Below are positions 22,316 to 33,231 of a stretch of 64,000 bases of DNA, piece after piece (the stretch's first letter is position 1; each line of letters begins with the position of its first letter). The notes under the pieces are model-generated. The model saw only the letters and a list, made by a program, of their open reading frames with translations. It was not told where the DNA came from and did no database searches. The translations under genes were made by a program, and so were the position numbers. Origin of the DNA: Capniomyces stellatus (Eukaryota; Kickxellomycota; Harpellomycetes; Harpellales; Legeriomycetaceae); assembly GCA_001661515.1 (NCBI GenBank), contig LUVW01000023.1:1-64000 (forward strand), written 5' to 3'.

Positions 22316-22480
22316 TTCCTTTTTTTCTTTTATTCAGCTCTCTTTTTTACTTTGCTGAATTCATCTACCTCTTTTTAACTATCTTTGCTTTTACTTGTAT
22401 GCTTCTTGTGTATTTATTTATTTTTTGTTTACTTTTATTTCCTACTCCCAAACCATCACATATAAAGTATCTACTTGAAC

Positions 22481-23430
22481 AAAAAAAAAAAAAAAAAAGT
22501 CTGCTAACACACATACACACTATATATACGCATGTATGTTATCCCTTATTTCCCTCCTCTCTCTCTCTCTCTCTCTCTTTTCCCCAAATATGCTCTAAAT
22601 TACCAAAGCTAGCCCTGCTAAACTAATCGACAAAACCAGCACCATACTCGAAGACTCCAGTCTCACCGCTGGGCTTGGGTCATACCCCCGCGGCACCCCG
22701 TCGTTGGTCTGTTCATAAGACGACCGGAACATTGAAAAGTTAATGGATCTAGGATAAAGCTTGCCATTCTGGACAACATACAGCTTGTCCTGCTCAATAT
22801 CCCCATCGTAAAACAGCATCGAGTACCCTGACGCCTCATCCAAATTCATTCCCTTTGGGATATCTGTCTTTGTGTCCCACACATGCTTTAGCCCCGTTAT
22901 GTTTGTTGCAATGTTCCATGTATATCGCCTTCTGGTGTTTGGATCAATATACTTTGGCAGATTTGGCATCGTTCCAACTATCATCAACTTTGAGGGCGGT
23001 TTCTTTGTGCTTTCGTCATACTTCCACTCCAACAACACTTTTCCGTTCAGCTCAAACAACGGATCTTTGTTGCCCTCTGACGGCGATATCATGTTCATTC
23101 TTCCTGTCTGTATATTCGTGTCAACTGGCTCCTTCTCCTCTGTATCCTCATCCTTTGTATCTTCATTCTTTGTGTCTTCTTCCTTGCCTATTATCCAATT
23201 TCCATTTATTCTGTCGTATTAATATATTTGCACCATTTACTTATCCTCCCTTTTGAATTGTATTTTTTTTTTACTCTGTTTCTACAGTTCTTCATTTCCT
23301 CTTTATTGCTATTATTTGATTTAAAAGCGCCCTGATAACAGTCCTTTTGCACACTCATACTCATATCTTTCCTTTTATTTCCTTTTATTTACTTGTATCC
23401 ACTTTTGTGCCTATATATAACTTTTATCAA
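22481..23430. repeat. Duplicate block, copy 1 (probable unmerged contig overlap)
   Basis: This block matches 23438-24387 at a constant offset of 957 bases. The two encode the same 167-residue reading frame and the same shadow frames, and I saw no difference. Copy 1 stops at the N at 23431, in the middle of the intron of the gene it carries. Confidence 0.9.
22595..23187 (-). pseudogene. Truncated copy of the DUF7137-like gene (likely assembly artefact)
   Basis: Identical to exon 2 of the gene at 23552-24468, but the signal-peptide exon is missing because copy 1 ends at the N at 23431. Read alone it looks like a 5'-truncated gene. The identity and the position of the break make a duplicated contig end the best explanation, not a real paralogue. 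Confidence 0.75.
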
Positions 23431-23431
23431 N
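23431..23431. other. Scaffold join marked by a single N
   Basis: A lone N followed by TT and about 22 As. The preceding base is the last base of duplicate copy 1. The following poly-A matches the poly-A that begins copy 1 at 22481. Confidence 0.9.
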
Positions 23432-23437
23432 TTAAAA

Positions 23438-24387
23438 AAAAAAAAAAAAAAAAAAGTCTGCTAACACACATACACACTATATATACGCATGTATGTTATC
23501 CCTTATTTCCCTCCTCTCTCTCTCTCTCTCTCTCTTTTCCCCAAATATGCTCTAAATTACCAAAGCTAGCCCTGCTAAACTAATCGACAAAACCAGCACC
23601 ATACTCGAAGACTCCAGTCTCACCGCTGGGCTTGGGTCATACCCCCGCGGCACCCCGTCGTTGGTCTGTTCATAAGACGACCGGAACATTGAAAAGTTAA
23701 TGGATCTAGGATAAAGCTTGCCATTCTGGACAACATACAGCTTGTCCTGCTCAATATCCCCATCGTAAAACAGCATCGAGTACCCTGACGCCTCATCCAA
23801 ATTCATTCCCTTTGGGATATCTGTCTTTGTGTCCCACACATGCTTTAGCCCCGTTATGTTTGTTGCAATGTTCCATGTATATCGCCTTCTGGTGTTTGGA
23901 TCAATATACTTTGGCAGATTTGGCATCGTTCCAACTATCATCAACTTTGAGGGCGGTTTCTTTGTGCTTTCGTCATACTTCCACTCCAACAACACTTTTC
24001 CGTTCAGCTCAAACAACGGATCTTTGTTGCCCTCTGACGGCGATATCATGTTCATTCTTCCTGTCTGTATATTCGTGTCAACTGGCTCCTTCTCCTCTGT
24101 ATCCTCATCCTTTGTATCTTCATTCTTTGTGTCTTCTTCCTTGCCTATTATCCAATTTCCATTTATTCTGTCGTATTAATATATTTGCACCATTTACTTA
24201 TCCTCCCTTTTGAATTGTATTTTTTTTTTACTCTGTTTCTACAGTTCTTCATTTCCTCTTTATTGCTATTATTTGATTTAAAAGCGCCCTGATAACAGTC
24301 CTTTTGCACACTCATACTCATATCTTTCCTTTTATTTCCTTTTATTTACTTGTATCCACTTTTGTGCCTATATATAACTTTTATCAA
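23438..24387. repeat. Duplicate block, copy 2
   Basis: Second appearance of the 950-base block, continuing without a break into the rest of the gene at 24388. This is probably the only real copy. Confidence 0.9.
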
Positions 24388-24468
24388 ATTACCTTTGTCT
24401 TGACCTATTACTACCTGCGCCACAAACAACGCCAACAACATTAACAACAAAGCACCTCTCGGTAACAT
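23552..24468 (-). CDS. Secreted DUF7137-like protein with a GPI-type C-terminus
   Basis: Two exons, 24468-24393 and 24144-23552, joined by a 248-nt GT-AG intron (phase 1, Gly codon split). Exon 1 encodes a strong signal peptide (MLPRGALLLMLLALFVAQVV). Exon 2 opens with a Lys/Glu/Asp-Thr repeat region (KNEDTKDEDTEEKE). It then holds one globular domain: MISPSEGNKDPLFEL, VLLEWKYDE, then NIATNITGLKHVWDT and YSMLFYDGD. This is the layout I associate with fungal DUF7137. The end is a Ser-rich stretch and a short hydrophobic tail (MVLVLSISLAGLALVI), as in GPI-anchored wall proteins. Function is unknown. The domain name is from memory of the family pattern, not from a search. Confidence 0.78.
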
Positions 24469-25534
24469 TTTTTTTTCTTCTCTGCTATTGTCTTTTTTAA
24501 CCTCTTTCTATTTCCTTTTGCTCTAACACCGTATAATAACTTGTCAATCGAGTATTCTCTCTTTGAACAAATATGTATATATAGACAACTTGTGAATTTA
24601 TATTTCTGAAAAGCTGGGAAAATATATAACCAGATAAAGCAACCTCAGAATATATATATTACGCCCTCTATTTCTATTTCCTTTTCAGCCAACACGCTTT
24701 TATCAGCCAACTTGGTTAGTATACCAAATACTAGTAGTCATGCTGGCAAAACATCCTTTCACTTTTTTTTTCCCTGTCTCTGAGCTCTGCAATTTGAGCT
24801 CTAGTATAAATCCTCATCAGTTTAATCCTATTTTAATCCATTTGCTTCTCTATTATTTACTTTAATTTTTCAATCCTTGCAAATCAACGCAATCTTTATT
24901 TATAATTTCTGTATTTACATTCGCTTGTTTATTTATCCAATTTTTCACTTTAGTTATCTGGCCGGAATTCAAATCAAAACTGTACTTTTTTACGTTTAGC
25001 CCAACTTTACAATTCTTAACGCGCATTAACTGGCCTAGCCAAAACATCCCAATTTCCTAACAAATAATTTCTAGCTAAATCTGCCAATCATGTCATTGGC
25101 CAAATGGGGTTCTGATCCAACCAACGATCTCTAAACATAATATTTGTCTTGCACCTTCATGTACACATTAGTATAAATTTGTTGCTTTTTATTGCAAGTT
25201 ATATCTTCATCACTACTACCATATAATACCGGCTACTGCTGGTTTCCTATTACCGCTTTTAGCGTATGTAAAAGCTCTTGATACAAGCATATTACAGCGC
25301 GCCAGAATAAATATACGGGTGTTATCAAACAAGAGTCAAAGCAGATGACCACAGCAACATTGATCAGGCAATAAAGTAAACTACAAACTAATGTTGAAGA
25401 AGGGGGAGCTCTACTACCCTTTGAACGTTAGTTACTTGATTGCTTTGTGCAAATTTACGTTATTTTATTTGAAAAAATGGCATTGTCAGATTTTTTAAAT
25501 AAATAAACAAATAAAAGAAAACGCCATGTCAAAA
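24469..25534. other. Intergenic stretch
   Basis: About 1 kb of AT-rich DNA. A minus-strand frame at 24862-25047 is hydrophilic and could be an exon, but no family or splice partner was found. Confidence 0.4.
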
Positions 25535-26339
25535 TTAAGCAAAGTTGAGACGGAAGATATCGTTCTGGACAAACCAGCCAGCTCCCTCGCTAGCCAAGTG
25601 GAAAATTTGCGAGAATGGAATTGCGTTTCTTTCACTGTCAGTCTAGTAAACATATTAAACAGACAAACACTTATTTTTTTAGCTAACAGTCGGGTCACCA
25701 CATCTCTTTTTGGAAACAAAGTATAACCAGATATATATATAAAACACAAATAAACGTGTAAAGATAACCTTGATGAAATGCTGTATAAAATAGAGTATAG
25801 AATACTTACCAAAAGATGTCCTGTAACCATGACAATAATACCGGTCATGCTTGGGGTTGATGGTTGGACATCGGTTGTTGTGACTTGATGTTCAACACGC
25901 TCGAATGGGAGTGACTACAAATATATTAACCACAGATCTTTAGTTGTTCATTCTCTTGCCTGCGTCTTTGAATCTAACCTTTCAAACTAAAATAAACTAA
26001 AGGAAAAAAATCCTTACAGAAAGCTTCTCGATGATGTTTGCGGTTCCCATGTGTTGTTGGCCCTCAAAAGTCAACATTGATCCTTCTCTCTATTAATAAA
26101 CAAACACGGTTAGGGCTACTAGATCTGTATAATAACAGGGCGATTTTCAATGATCACAAGTCCAGAGTGAGTAACAACCCGTACACACACTCCTACTTTT
26201 ATGTTTTTAAAGTCTAATCGTTAATCTAATTGGCCATCTTGCTTACGTATAGTGGTCCAAGTTGGCCGCGGTTGGCATCAAAGGTGCTGTAGTAGAATGT
26301 GATGAACTCACGTGCGATCTTTTCCATTTGTTCAGCCAT
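25535..26339 (-). CDS. NTF2: Nuclear transport factor 2
   Basis: Four exons: 26339-26247, 26089-26018, 25914-25810 and 25642-25535, all GT-AG and phase 0. Together they give 125 residues, the standard NTF2 length. NTF2 dimers carry Ran-GDP from cytoplasm into the nucleus through FxFG nucleoporins. The sequence runs MAEQMEKIAREFITFYYSTF, LTFEGQQHMGTANIIEKL, HQVTTTDVQPS, IIVMVTGHLL and WFVQNDIFRLNFA. It covers the whole cone-shaped fold including the conserved final strand. Exon 4 overlaps plus-strand open frames that are shadows. This is one of the safest calls in the window. Confidence 0.97.
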
Positions 26340-26880
26340 CTTTAAATGTTTATTGTTTCTGTTTTTGTTCTTGCTTGCAACTAAGGTATTATCGAAAAGA
26401 AAAGGCTCAAGCGATCTTTGGTAATTAGGCTGTAATTTACTTTAAAACTGGATTTTGCCTTCTTTTTTTATTGTTTCTTTATTTTATTCCACGTTATTTT
26501 TTTTGATTTTTAATATTTACTTTTCCAATTTTTTTTTAATATCAAACCTGTGAAGAAAAAAAAAAAATCAATAAAAAGTGCCACTTGGTTTCAACTCTTT
26601 GTATCTGGGCTTTGTTCTTTCAACTAACTAATCAAACTGTCGAAAGGAAAAAAAAGAAAGGGAAAAAAGAAAAAAAAAATAAGTCATCTTCCACACTAAT
26701 CGCCTTGATTTTATATTACTGGCTGCTCGCGTATTACAATTATCAATTTCATTTGTCCCATCAACCACAAAAACAACAACTAAAGCTAAAGCTAAGGTTA
26801 ATGTCTGAAATTGGCAAGGCCTTATTAGAAACCAAAACCAAGAGATATTTAAACTCGAAGCCAAGCAGGAGCCTCTAGAG
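26340..26880. other. Intergenic stretch between NTF2 and cyanase
   Basis: NTF2 leader and promoter side and the 3' flank of cyanase. A- and T-rich, no gene seen. Confidence 0.5.
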
Positions 26881-28077
26881 CTAAAAGGTTTTGTATGGCA
26901 GGAACTTTCCATTTAAAGTCACAACAACCCGGTCACCCTCAGGTTTTGACACCTAATAAACACAAACACATTAAGCCGTTTATTACAACAAACGCACAAA
27001 GCCTCTTTCAACGCCAAATCAGCTTTATAGTTGACAAAACATCCTCCATTAAAAAAAAAACAACAAGAAAAAAAAAGGACTAAATACCTTTTCAACATGC
27101 GCAGTGAAATCAACTGCACTCATAACGCCGTCTCCAAACTTCTCTTGAATAACGCTGCGGATTCCTGGTCCATATATCTACTCGAGAGTTTTTTTTTGTT
27201 TTTTTTTTTTTTTGCAAAGTTCATACACCAAAGTCACAACGTTATTAGTTGATTCGCGGGTGTTTTTTTTTTTATAAACCACATGACCACTAAATCAGAG
27301 TTAATATCAACTAGCAAAAAAAAGTAAAGGTAAAAAGCGAAAAGAGACGAAAATCAATATCAAAATAGGAAATAAGCTAATGAAATTTCTCTTTACCAGC
27401 ATCATTTCGTGAAGCCTATACAGAATTGGGTCTGATGGTATTTTGGGTGTTCCCGTGGGTCCCCTGTTAGGAAATCCACCTACTTTAAAGTCTTGAAGCA
27501 GCGACTCTTGCGAAAGATTCAGCACAGAAGCTAGCTTTTCAATATCTGACCTACTGGGCAGAGCCTAACCATTGCAAATATACAAGTAATTGCAGTTTCA
27601 GATAACAATCAATATCTCATACTACTCTCGGTATTTAACAACATTAAGATTGCTATTTGAGGCCTCTAGAAATTACTTGAATAAATACACTACCTTTCCG
27701 AAAAACAGAGTGGCAACCCAGACTTCGTCATGGCCAATACTCTTTCCTATTTCCTCAAAACTTTGAAGTATATTGTTGCTGTTAGTACAACGCTTTGTAA
27801 CATGAGCTTTCACCAGGCAACATTTGATAGCAAACAAACACAGCATGAAGAGCAGTACCGTTAAAACGTTGATAGCACTACTGTGTGAGTATAAAGCGTA
27901 TTTTACCTGAGCCCAAGGTTCTTTTTGGCTTCCATCAATCTGAGACAACCAAGTGAAATATTTTCCTAGTAAAACAATAGCACAACCACACTTGGTTTGG
28001 GTCTGCTTGTCTAAATTTCCAGTTCATTGCAAATTGTTGTCAGTTAATAATATTGATATTCAAACACTTGCCTCCAT
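26881..28077 (-). CDS. Cyanate hydratase (cyanase)
   Basis: Six exons: 28077-28072 (ATG GAG only), 27965-27907, 27760-27694, 27564-27397, 27177-27088 and 26952-26881; 153 residues, close to the E. coli enzyme (156). The first intron uses a GC donor (GCAAGT). Cyanase turns cyanate and bicarbonate into carbamate and CO2, giving ammonia, and works as a decamer. The N-terminal helical part reads [20 protein letters not shown], then [12 protein letters not shown]. The catalytic residues known in the bacterial enzyme are present: Arg and Glu in LYRLHEMM and Ser in GVMSAVDF. The end [15 protein letters not shown] matches the family C-terminus. The two-codon first exon is inferred from phase and the consensus donor. 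The rest is firm. Confidence 0.93.
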
Positions 28078-29168
28078 TCTGCCTACTTGGGTACTCCTTG
28101 CTATCAACAGTAAAAGTGGTATAAAAGTGGTATAAAAGTGGTAAGTTGCTGTCGAGTAATAGCAATAGTGATAATAGTAGTGATAATAGTATCAATCGTG
28201 ACAAAAGAGAAAAGGCTTGACGGTTATTTTTTATTGTTATTATCAGGTTGTTTAACAAACCAAGATACAATCATGCTTAATAGCTGAGCATTTGCATTTA
28301 TATACGAATAAACTGTTTTCTCTTGTATTGGCTCAAATCCACATTACTGCCGATATTAAAAAGCATGTATCCCCCCAAAAGCTTTGCTGCAACTCCGATA
28401 TCTATGGGGTAAAGAAAGTATTTCATGCGTGAATTTAAACGATTGATTCGAGCTGATTAAGAATTCTAAACTTGACTATATTGGAAATCGTAATTCTAGA
28501 ATATCAAGCTACAGACTGAAACAGCGATATAGCATAACACGGCAGTGCTAGTATCAGTACTAGTATTACTATATATATTAGCACATATATTAAACGCATA
28601 TATTAGCACTGTTATTGATTCCAATGCTGATACTGTTGGTAACAGCCGATACTATACATCTTTAAACAATTGCTATCGATTGATTATTTTAATTACAGAC
28701 AGGTGCGTACAGCTTGCTTTTTTTTGCTTTGGTTTTCAGACAATTTGACACGTTTGTTATAACCAGCAGCTTGAAGGTGCTAAAAGTGGCAACTATATAT
28801 ACTATTTATATCAACACGCCCTCAGTCTGTTGCTTTACCATATATTTACGCACGGCGCTTTCTCAATCCGCTTAGTCAGGAAGACAAGCTTGAAAAATAG
28901 AAAAAGAGAGAAAGAACAAGCCAAATCTTGTTTATTAAAAAAAAGAAAGGACTGAGCTTGAAAAAAAAACAGAAAAAGAAAAAAAATGCTGAGCGATATC
29001 AAATAAAAAGTGGTAAGATGAATAAAGAATATACACTAAATGAAGGTTTAATGTAGATTGTGGATAAGTTGATATAGTTGATAAAAGCAAAGTAATCAAT
29101 ATCAAAAAGAAAAGAAAAGAATTTATTTTATTTTTAATTTAATTGTTATCAAGTGAAAACCTTTTTTT
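28078..29168. other. Intergenic stretch
   Basis: AT-rich, with a short triple repeat of AAAGTGGTAT at 28110-28143 and GATAATAGTA-like repeats to 28195. No gene supported. Confidence 0.45.
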
Positions 29169-29729
29169 TTACTCGGAAACTCTGAAGAAGTGGTAAGGCA
29201 ATTCAGCTTCAAAGGTTGGGCATTTGTCTGCAATATACCTAAACAATCTCATGTAATGGCCACGATCTGGGCGCATGCAATCGGTTCTGATGATGGCCAA
29301 GGTTCTTCTCTTGCTTACAGTAAAGTACTTTCTGTCTCTGTGCCAGATTTCACCTTCACGTCGCTCAATGAAATCAATGTCGCTTGGTTTAAGATCACGG
29401 ATATATAGGGCGTTTCTGTCTTCTTTAAGTCTTGATAGATATGCCTTCCATCCCTCGCCTCTTTTTGGGCTGTAGTCCTTTTCAAGCGTGCGCCATGCAA
29501 GAATAACCAAATCTGACAGCAGTTCTGAACTCAAAAGATGGAGTCCTTCTCTTTGATCCTCATTTTCCTTTGTCAAATCTTCAATCTTTGTGTTCATCAG
29601 ACGGATTGCATTAGCCAAAGTCTCCAAAGACAAAGGTCCCTCCAGCTCCTTTAACACTGGCGACACTCGATCTATCTTCATTTCTGAATCTCTTTCATAA
29701 CTCTCGGTTTTGTGTTCTGTTGACGCCAT
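29169..29729 (-). CDS. Hypothetical protein with predicted coiled coil
   Basis: Single-exon frame of 186 residues starting MASTEHKTESYERD. Residues about 35-75 are charged with heptad-like hydrophobic spacing (LANAIRLMNTKIEDLTKEN), suggesting a short coiled coil. The second half is rich in Arg, Asp, Tyr and Trp (SPKRGEGWKAYLSRLKEDR; DCMRPDRGHYMRLFRYIADK) and looks like a folded domain. No signal peptide, membrane segment or catalytic motif is seen. I do not recognise the family. It may be a lineage-specific gene, possibly one of a multigene set. Confidence 0.5.
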   Translation of the reverse strand: MASTEHKTESYERDSEMKIDRVSPVLKELEGPLSLETLANAIRLMNTKIEDLTKENEDQREGLHLLSSELLSDLVILAWRTLEKDYSPKRGEGWKAYLSRLKEDRNALYIRDLKPSDIDFIERREGEIWHRDRKYFTVSKRRTLAIIRTDCMRPDRGHYMRLFRYIADKCPTFEAELPYHFFRVSE

Positions 29730-31493
29730 CTTGATCTATTTTTATTTTTATTTGAAATATCGAAGATTTACAATATTGTTAGACACGCGGTAAAAAAGAA
29801 AAAACGGTGTTTCAGACAGATATAAGATGCTGTGTTTAATTGCCAAACAGGATTGTTTTTTTCTTCTTTTTCTTTACTTGGTTTGCTTTTTAATCCTTAC
29901 TTGCCTTTTTTTTTTATCCTGCTAGTCTCTTATTAATTTAAGCCAAGCTAGTAAAGTAAAGAAATTCAATGCGATTTTGAGCGACTTTTCATGCATATAG
30001 CAAAGTATTATTTAATTTCAAAATCCGTTGACGCTTTTTTAGCCATCTCAATTTTGATACATTGCACCACTTTTTTGTTTTGGGAGTTTTACTCTAAATT
30101 GACTTGTCCATTTTAAATCAGGAAACTTGAATTGTTTTGGCCAACTCTAACATTTGTTTTCTCGCTTTTGTTTTCTCACTTTTGTTCTTTTATTTCTTCT
30201 TTCCTATTCCTCTTTTCCCGTTCAGCTTTTTTTAATTTATTTTCCCTCTTTTTTTTACCTCATTTTATCAATTTTTTTTCTATTGCTTACAACACTTGCG
30301 ATTTAATTGGATCATAGTGTAAACTGCAAAACCATCACAGTTGGCTCGGTTATTCCCACAGCTGACTCCACCGCTTCTATTTGTTTTTTTTTCTCCGTTT
30401 TTTTTTCTTTCTCGTGCAACAGTAAGGTTGTATTTGGGGCCTATTTTTTCTTGTTGTTGTCTTAATCAGTACAACATATTCTTTGAAAATAAAATACATA
30501 ATTAAACAAATACACTTTGAAACTTGGATCCACAAAGTTTACAAGTCAGTACTGCAATCAAAAATGGTTTGCTAGTAATCTTCGCGTCTTTTATTGCTAT
30601 TTAAAATAAAAAAGCCATCTCTTGCTAATAAAATCTAAACACCTCCAACAAGTCAACCACAACCAAGCATTCAAAGGTTTAAAAGCGGTAAACCATCTGT
30701 CTACATTTGATTTGGCAGTTATCGACAAAGATTACTTATTTTGGTATGTTTGACGTATAATCTTACCAACAACCCATCAATTAATTGCACATCCTATGAT
30801 AGGCCTGGCAATTTTGACGTCCTTTTCTTGTTTTGCTATTAGCACATCACCAACTCGCTTCATATTTTTCAGCTTTCAATTGCTTTAAGGGTAACCCTTG
30901 TGCGTTTTTTATTATTGTTATTGATTTTTGCGTCTTTTTAACATCGCTTTAAAAACTTTTGGTCGCGTTCTACAACTTTAGCGGCCTAGCATGGCTACGA
31001 GAATGCTACTTTTCCAGCGTGCAAGATAAAAATAAAATAAACACCAAAAATTGGCCAAGTTTTACCTCATCATATCACGTAGCTGGCTTTTCTTTTCCAC
31101 TTGATGTCCAAAATAAAAACGACTGCAGATAAAAAGACGTCACAAATAAAAAAAATGCTAGGCTTGTGTGCTTTAGGGTAAAAATGAATGTCAAACATTG
31201 ATCGCCAGGCCTAGCCAAAGAGCACAAACTCTGTGCGGACCCATGTGTGTTTATTAGCTTGAAATGTTAATAAGTATGCCCAATGCATTTTAGATTTTAT
31301 CTTGGCTTTATTTTATTGGTTACAAAAATAGTGTACGAGTTGACCAAACATTTTTTAGAACAAAGGAAAATAATGTATGAAAAATATGGCTAGTAGGGTT
31401 CTAATATATAAAGTGGTAAGCGCAGAGGTATTTATTCGCGCTAATCAGAACACTGCTGTAAACCCTAACCAACCCCGCTCCTATCGCGTTTTA
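29730..31493. other. Intergenic stretch
   Basis: About 1.75 kb with no supported gene. Pyrimidine-rich between 30130 and 30450. A plus-strand frame at 31377-31631 overlaps the thymidylate synthase 3' end and is a shadow. Confidence 0.5.
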
Positions 31494-32570
31494 TCAAACA
31501 GACATGCTCATGGAAATTTTGCCGTGAGGGTTATAATCACTGACTATGAAGTCCTCCAAGTTAAAGTCCTCGATGTCTTCCACCGCTCTAGGAATAGAAA
31601 GAGTTGGGAAAGAGTTGGGCGAGCGCTCTAGCTGTACCTGCAAAGCGTCGATGTGATCAGAGTAGACATGGGCATCACCCATGCAGTAAATGAGGGTTCC
31701 GGGCTTCAGGTTTGTGATATGAGCAACCATTCTGGTCAACAGGGCGTAGGAGGCTATGTTAAAAGGGACGCCTAGACCCATATCGCAAGACCTTTGGTAA
31801 AATTGGCAAGATAGTTCCGCGTCAGCAGTATTTGGGTTAGAGACATAGAACTGGGCAAACATGTGGCACGGAGGCAGAGCCATCTTTGACAAATCTGCAG
31901 GATTCCACGCGGAAACAATCATTCTTCTGTCATAGGGATTAGTTCTGATCTGCTGTATCACTTTTGCAAGCTGATCATAGCCCTTTCCGGTGTAATCAGT
32001 GTCACAGTCAACGTACTCTGCGCCAAAATGCCTCCACTGAAATCCATACACAGGCCCTAAATCATTTTCGCGACGATCAGTCAACCCAATACTGTCAAGA
32101 TATTGTCTTGAGCCATTTCCGTCCCAGATGTGCACCTTTTTCTTTTGCAAAATAGTGGCGTCTGTTTGTCCTCGAACAAAAAACAGCAGCTCCTCCACAA
32201 TAGCTCTGAAAAACACCCTCTTTGTTGTAATAAGAGGAAATCGATCGTTTCTTAGATCAAACCTCAATTGCGGCGGCGCAAACAGCGAAGCCGTCCCTGT
32301 CCCCGTACGATCAATCCGTTTCTCGCCGGTTTGTAGAATCTGTCTAACTAGATCCAAATACTGGTTTTCTTCTGGGTTCCGATCCATCCTATCACAAGAC
32401 TCCTCCATATTTTTTCCTTCAAACTTGCCTCCCTTTGTTTCGGTTTCACTCTCTGCTTCAGCCCTACTTTGTGTTTTGGCTTCACTCTCTGCTTTAGATC
32501 CACTTTGTGTCTTGGTTTCACTTTTTGTTTTAGACCCAATTTGCGTTTTAAATTCTGCCTGAGCCAACAT
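31494..32570 (-). CDS. Thymidylate synthase
   Basis: Frame of 358 residues from the first ATG (32570); the frame stays open further upstream only with non-ATG codons. The enzyme methylates dUMP to dTMP using methylene-tetrahydrofolate. Motifs: [11 protein letters not shown] (phosphate-binding Arg), [57 protein letters not shown] with the catalytic Cys, [33 protein letters not shown] and a C-terminal valine. About 50 extra residues precede the core ([10 protein letters not shown]). They are a Lys/Ser/Gln/Glu low-complexity repeat of KTQSGSK and AEAK type. An AG directly before GTTGACAACTGG near 32680 leaves room for an upstream exon, so an earlier start is possible. Confidence 0.95.
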   Translation of the reverse strand: MLAQAEFKTQIGSKTKSETKTQSGSKAESEAKTQSRAEAESETETKGGKFEGKNMEESCDRMDRNPEENQYLDLVRQILQTGEKRIDRTGTGTASLFAPPQLRFDLRNDRFPLITTKRVFFRAIVEELLFFVRGQTDATILQKKKVHIWDGNGSRQYLDSIGLTDRRENDLGPVYGFQWRHFGAEYVDCDTDYTGKGYDQLAKVIQQIRTNPYDRRMIVSAWNPADLSKMALPPCHMFAQFYVSNPNTADAELSCQFYQRSCDMGLGVPFNIASYALLTRMVAHITNLKPGTLIYCMGDAHVYSDHIDALQVQLERSPNSFPTLSIPRAVEDIEDFNLEDFIVSDYNPHGKISMSMSV

Positions 32571-33231
32571 TTCAAGTGTTATTTTCGTTCTAGTAGATTG
32601 CTTGCTCTTCAGTATAAGCGTTTGAGGCAATAAATAAATAGGGTAATCTTTCGGTACTACCGTCAACCAGTTGTCAACCTATTTATATTAAAGTATTCGA
32701 ACGTTCAAATTCAAGGGTAACTGAACAAACATAGTACAACAATAAACTTGAAAAGTTTGATTGTTTTTTTAATTTATTTCTTTAGCAAAATTATTGGAAA
32801 TAGTTGGCTTTAATAAATATCAATGGTACATCGATTTAATTGGCAGCATCTATTTACTTTTCACTTTTGCCATATTATAGAAACCCGGAATAACCTGATC
32901 CATATAATATTTTATCAGCTCAAGCCCCAGGCCCCAGGATTACAGGATTACAGATAACCGACTATAGCACCAAAAGTAGGTACATAGAAATACACTTGTG
33001 AAACTTTATAAAAGTCAAAGCGTTTTAGCCTCGCCCAAAGCCAACTAAGGCAATCTACAAGACAAGCGTCTTAACTCGAACGACTTGCCAGTACTTTTTT
33101 TTGCAGTTTACTGGAATTTGGTATGTGTGTGTGAATATAATATATTGTTGGAATTTGGCATATTTAAAAATATTTAAATTAACGGTGATAAATGTTATAA
33201 AAGACAACCATCTGGTTCTATACTCTATAAA
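32571..33231. other. Intergenic stretch
   Basis: Thymidylate synthase leader and the 3' flank of the next minus-strand gene. Includes a short tandem CAGGATTACAGGATTACAG near 32934. No gene seen. Confidence 0.5.

Noticed and set aside
22595..24055. Two tandem paralogues of the DUF7137-like gene
   Set aside because: The copies look base-identical, and the first is cut at an N in mid-intron. An unmerged contig overlap explains this better than a real tandem duplication.
31377..31631. 84-codon plus-strand frame beside thymidylate synthase
   Set aside because: Its second half overlaps the conserved end of thymidylate synthase on the other strand. A shadow frame.
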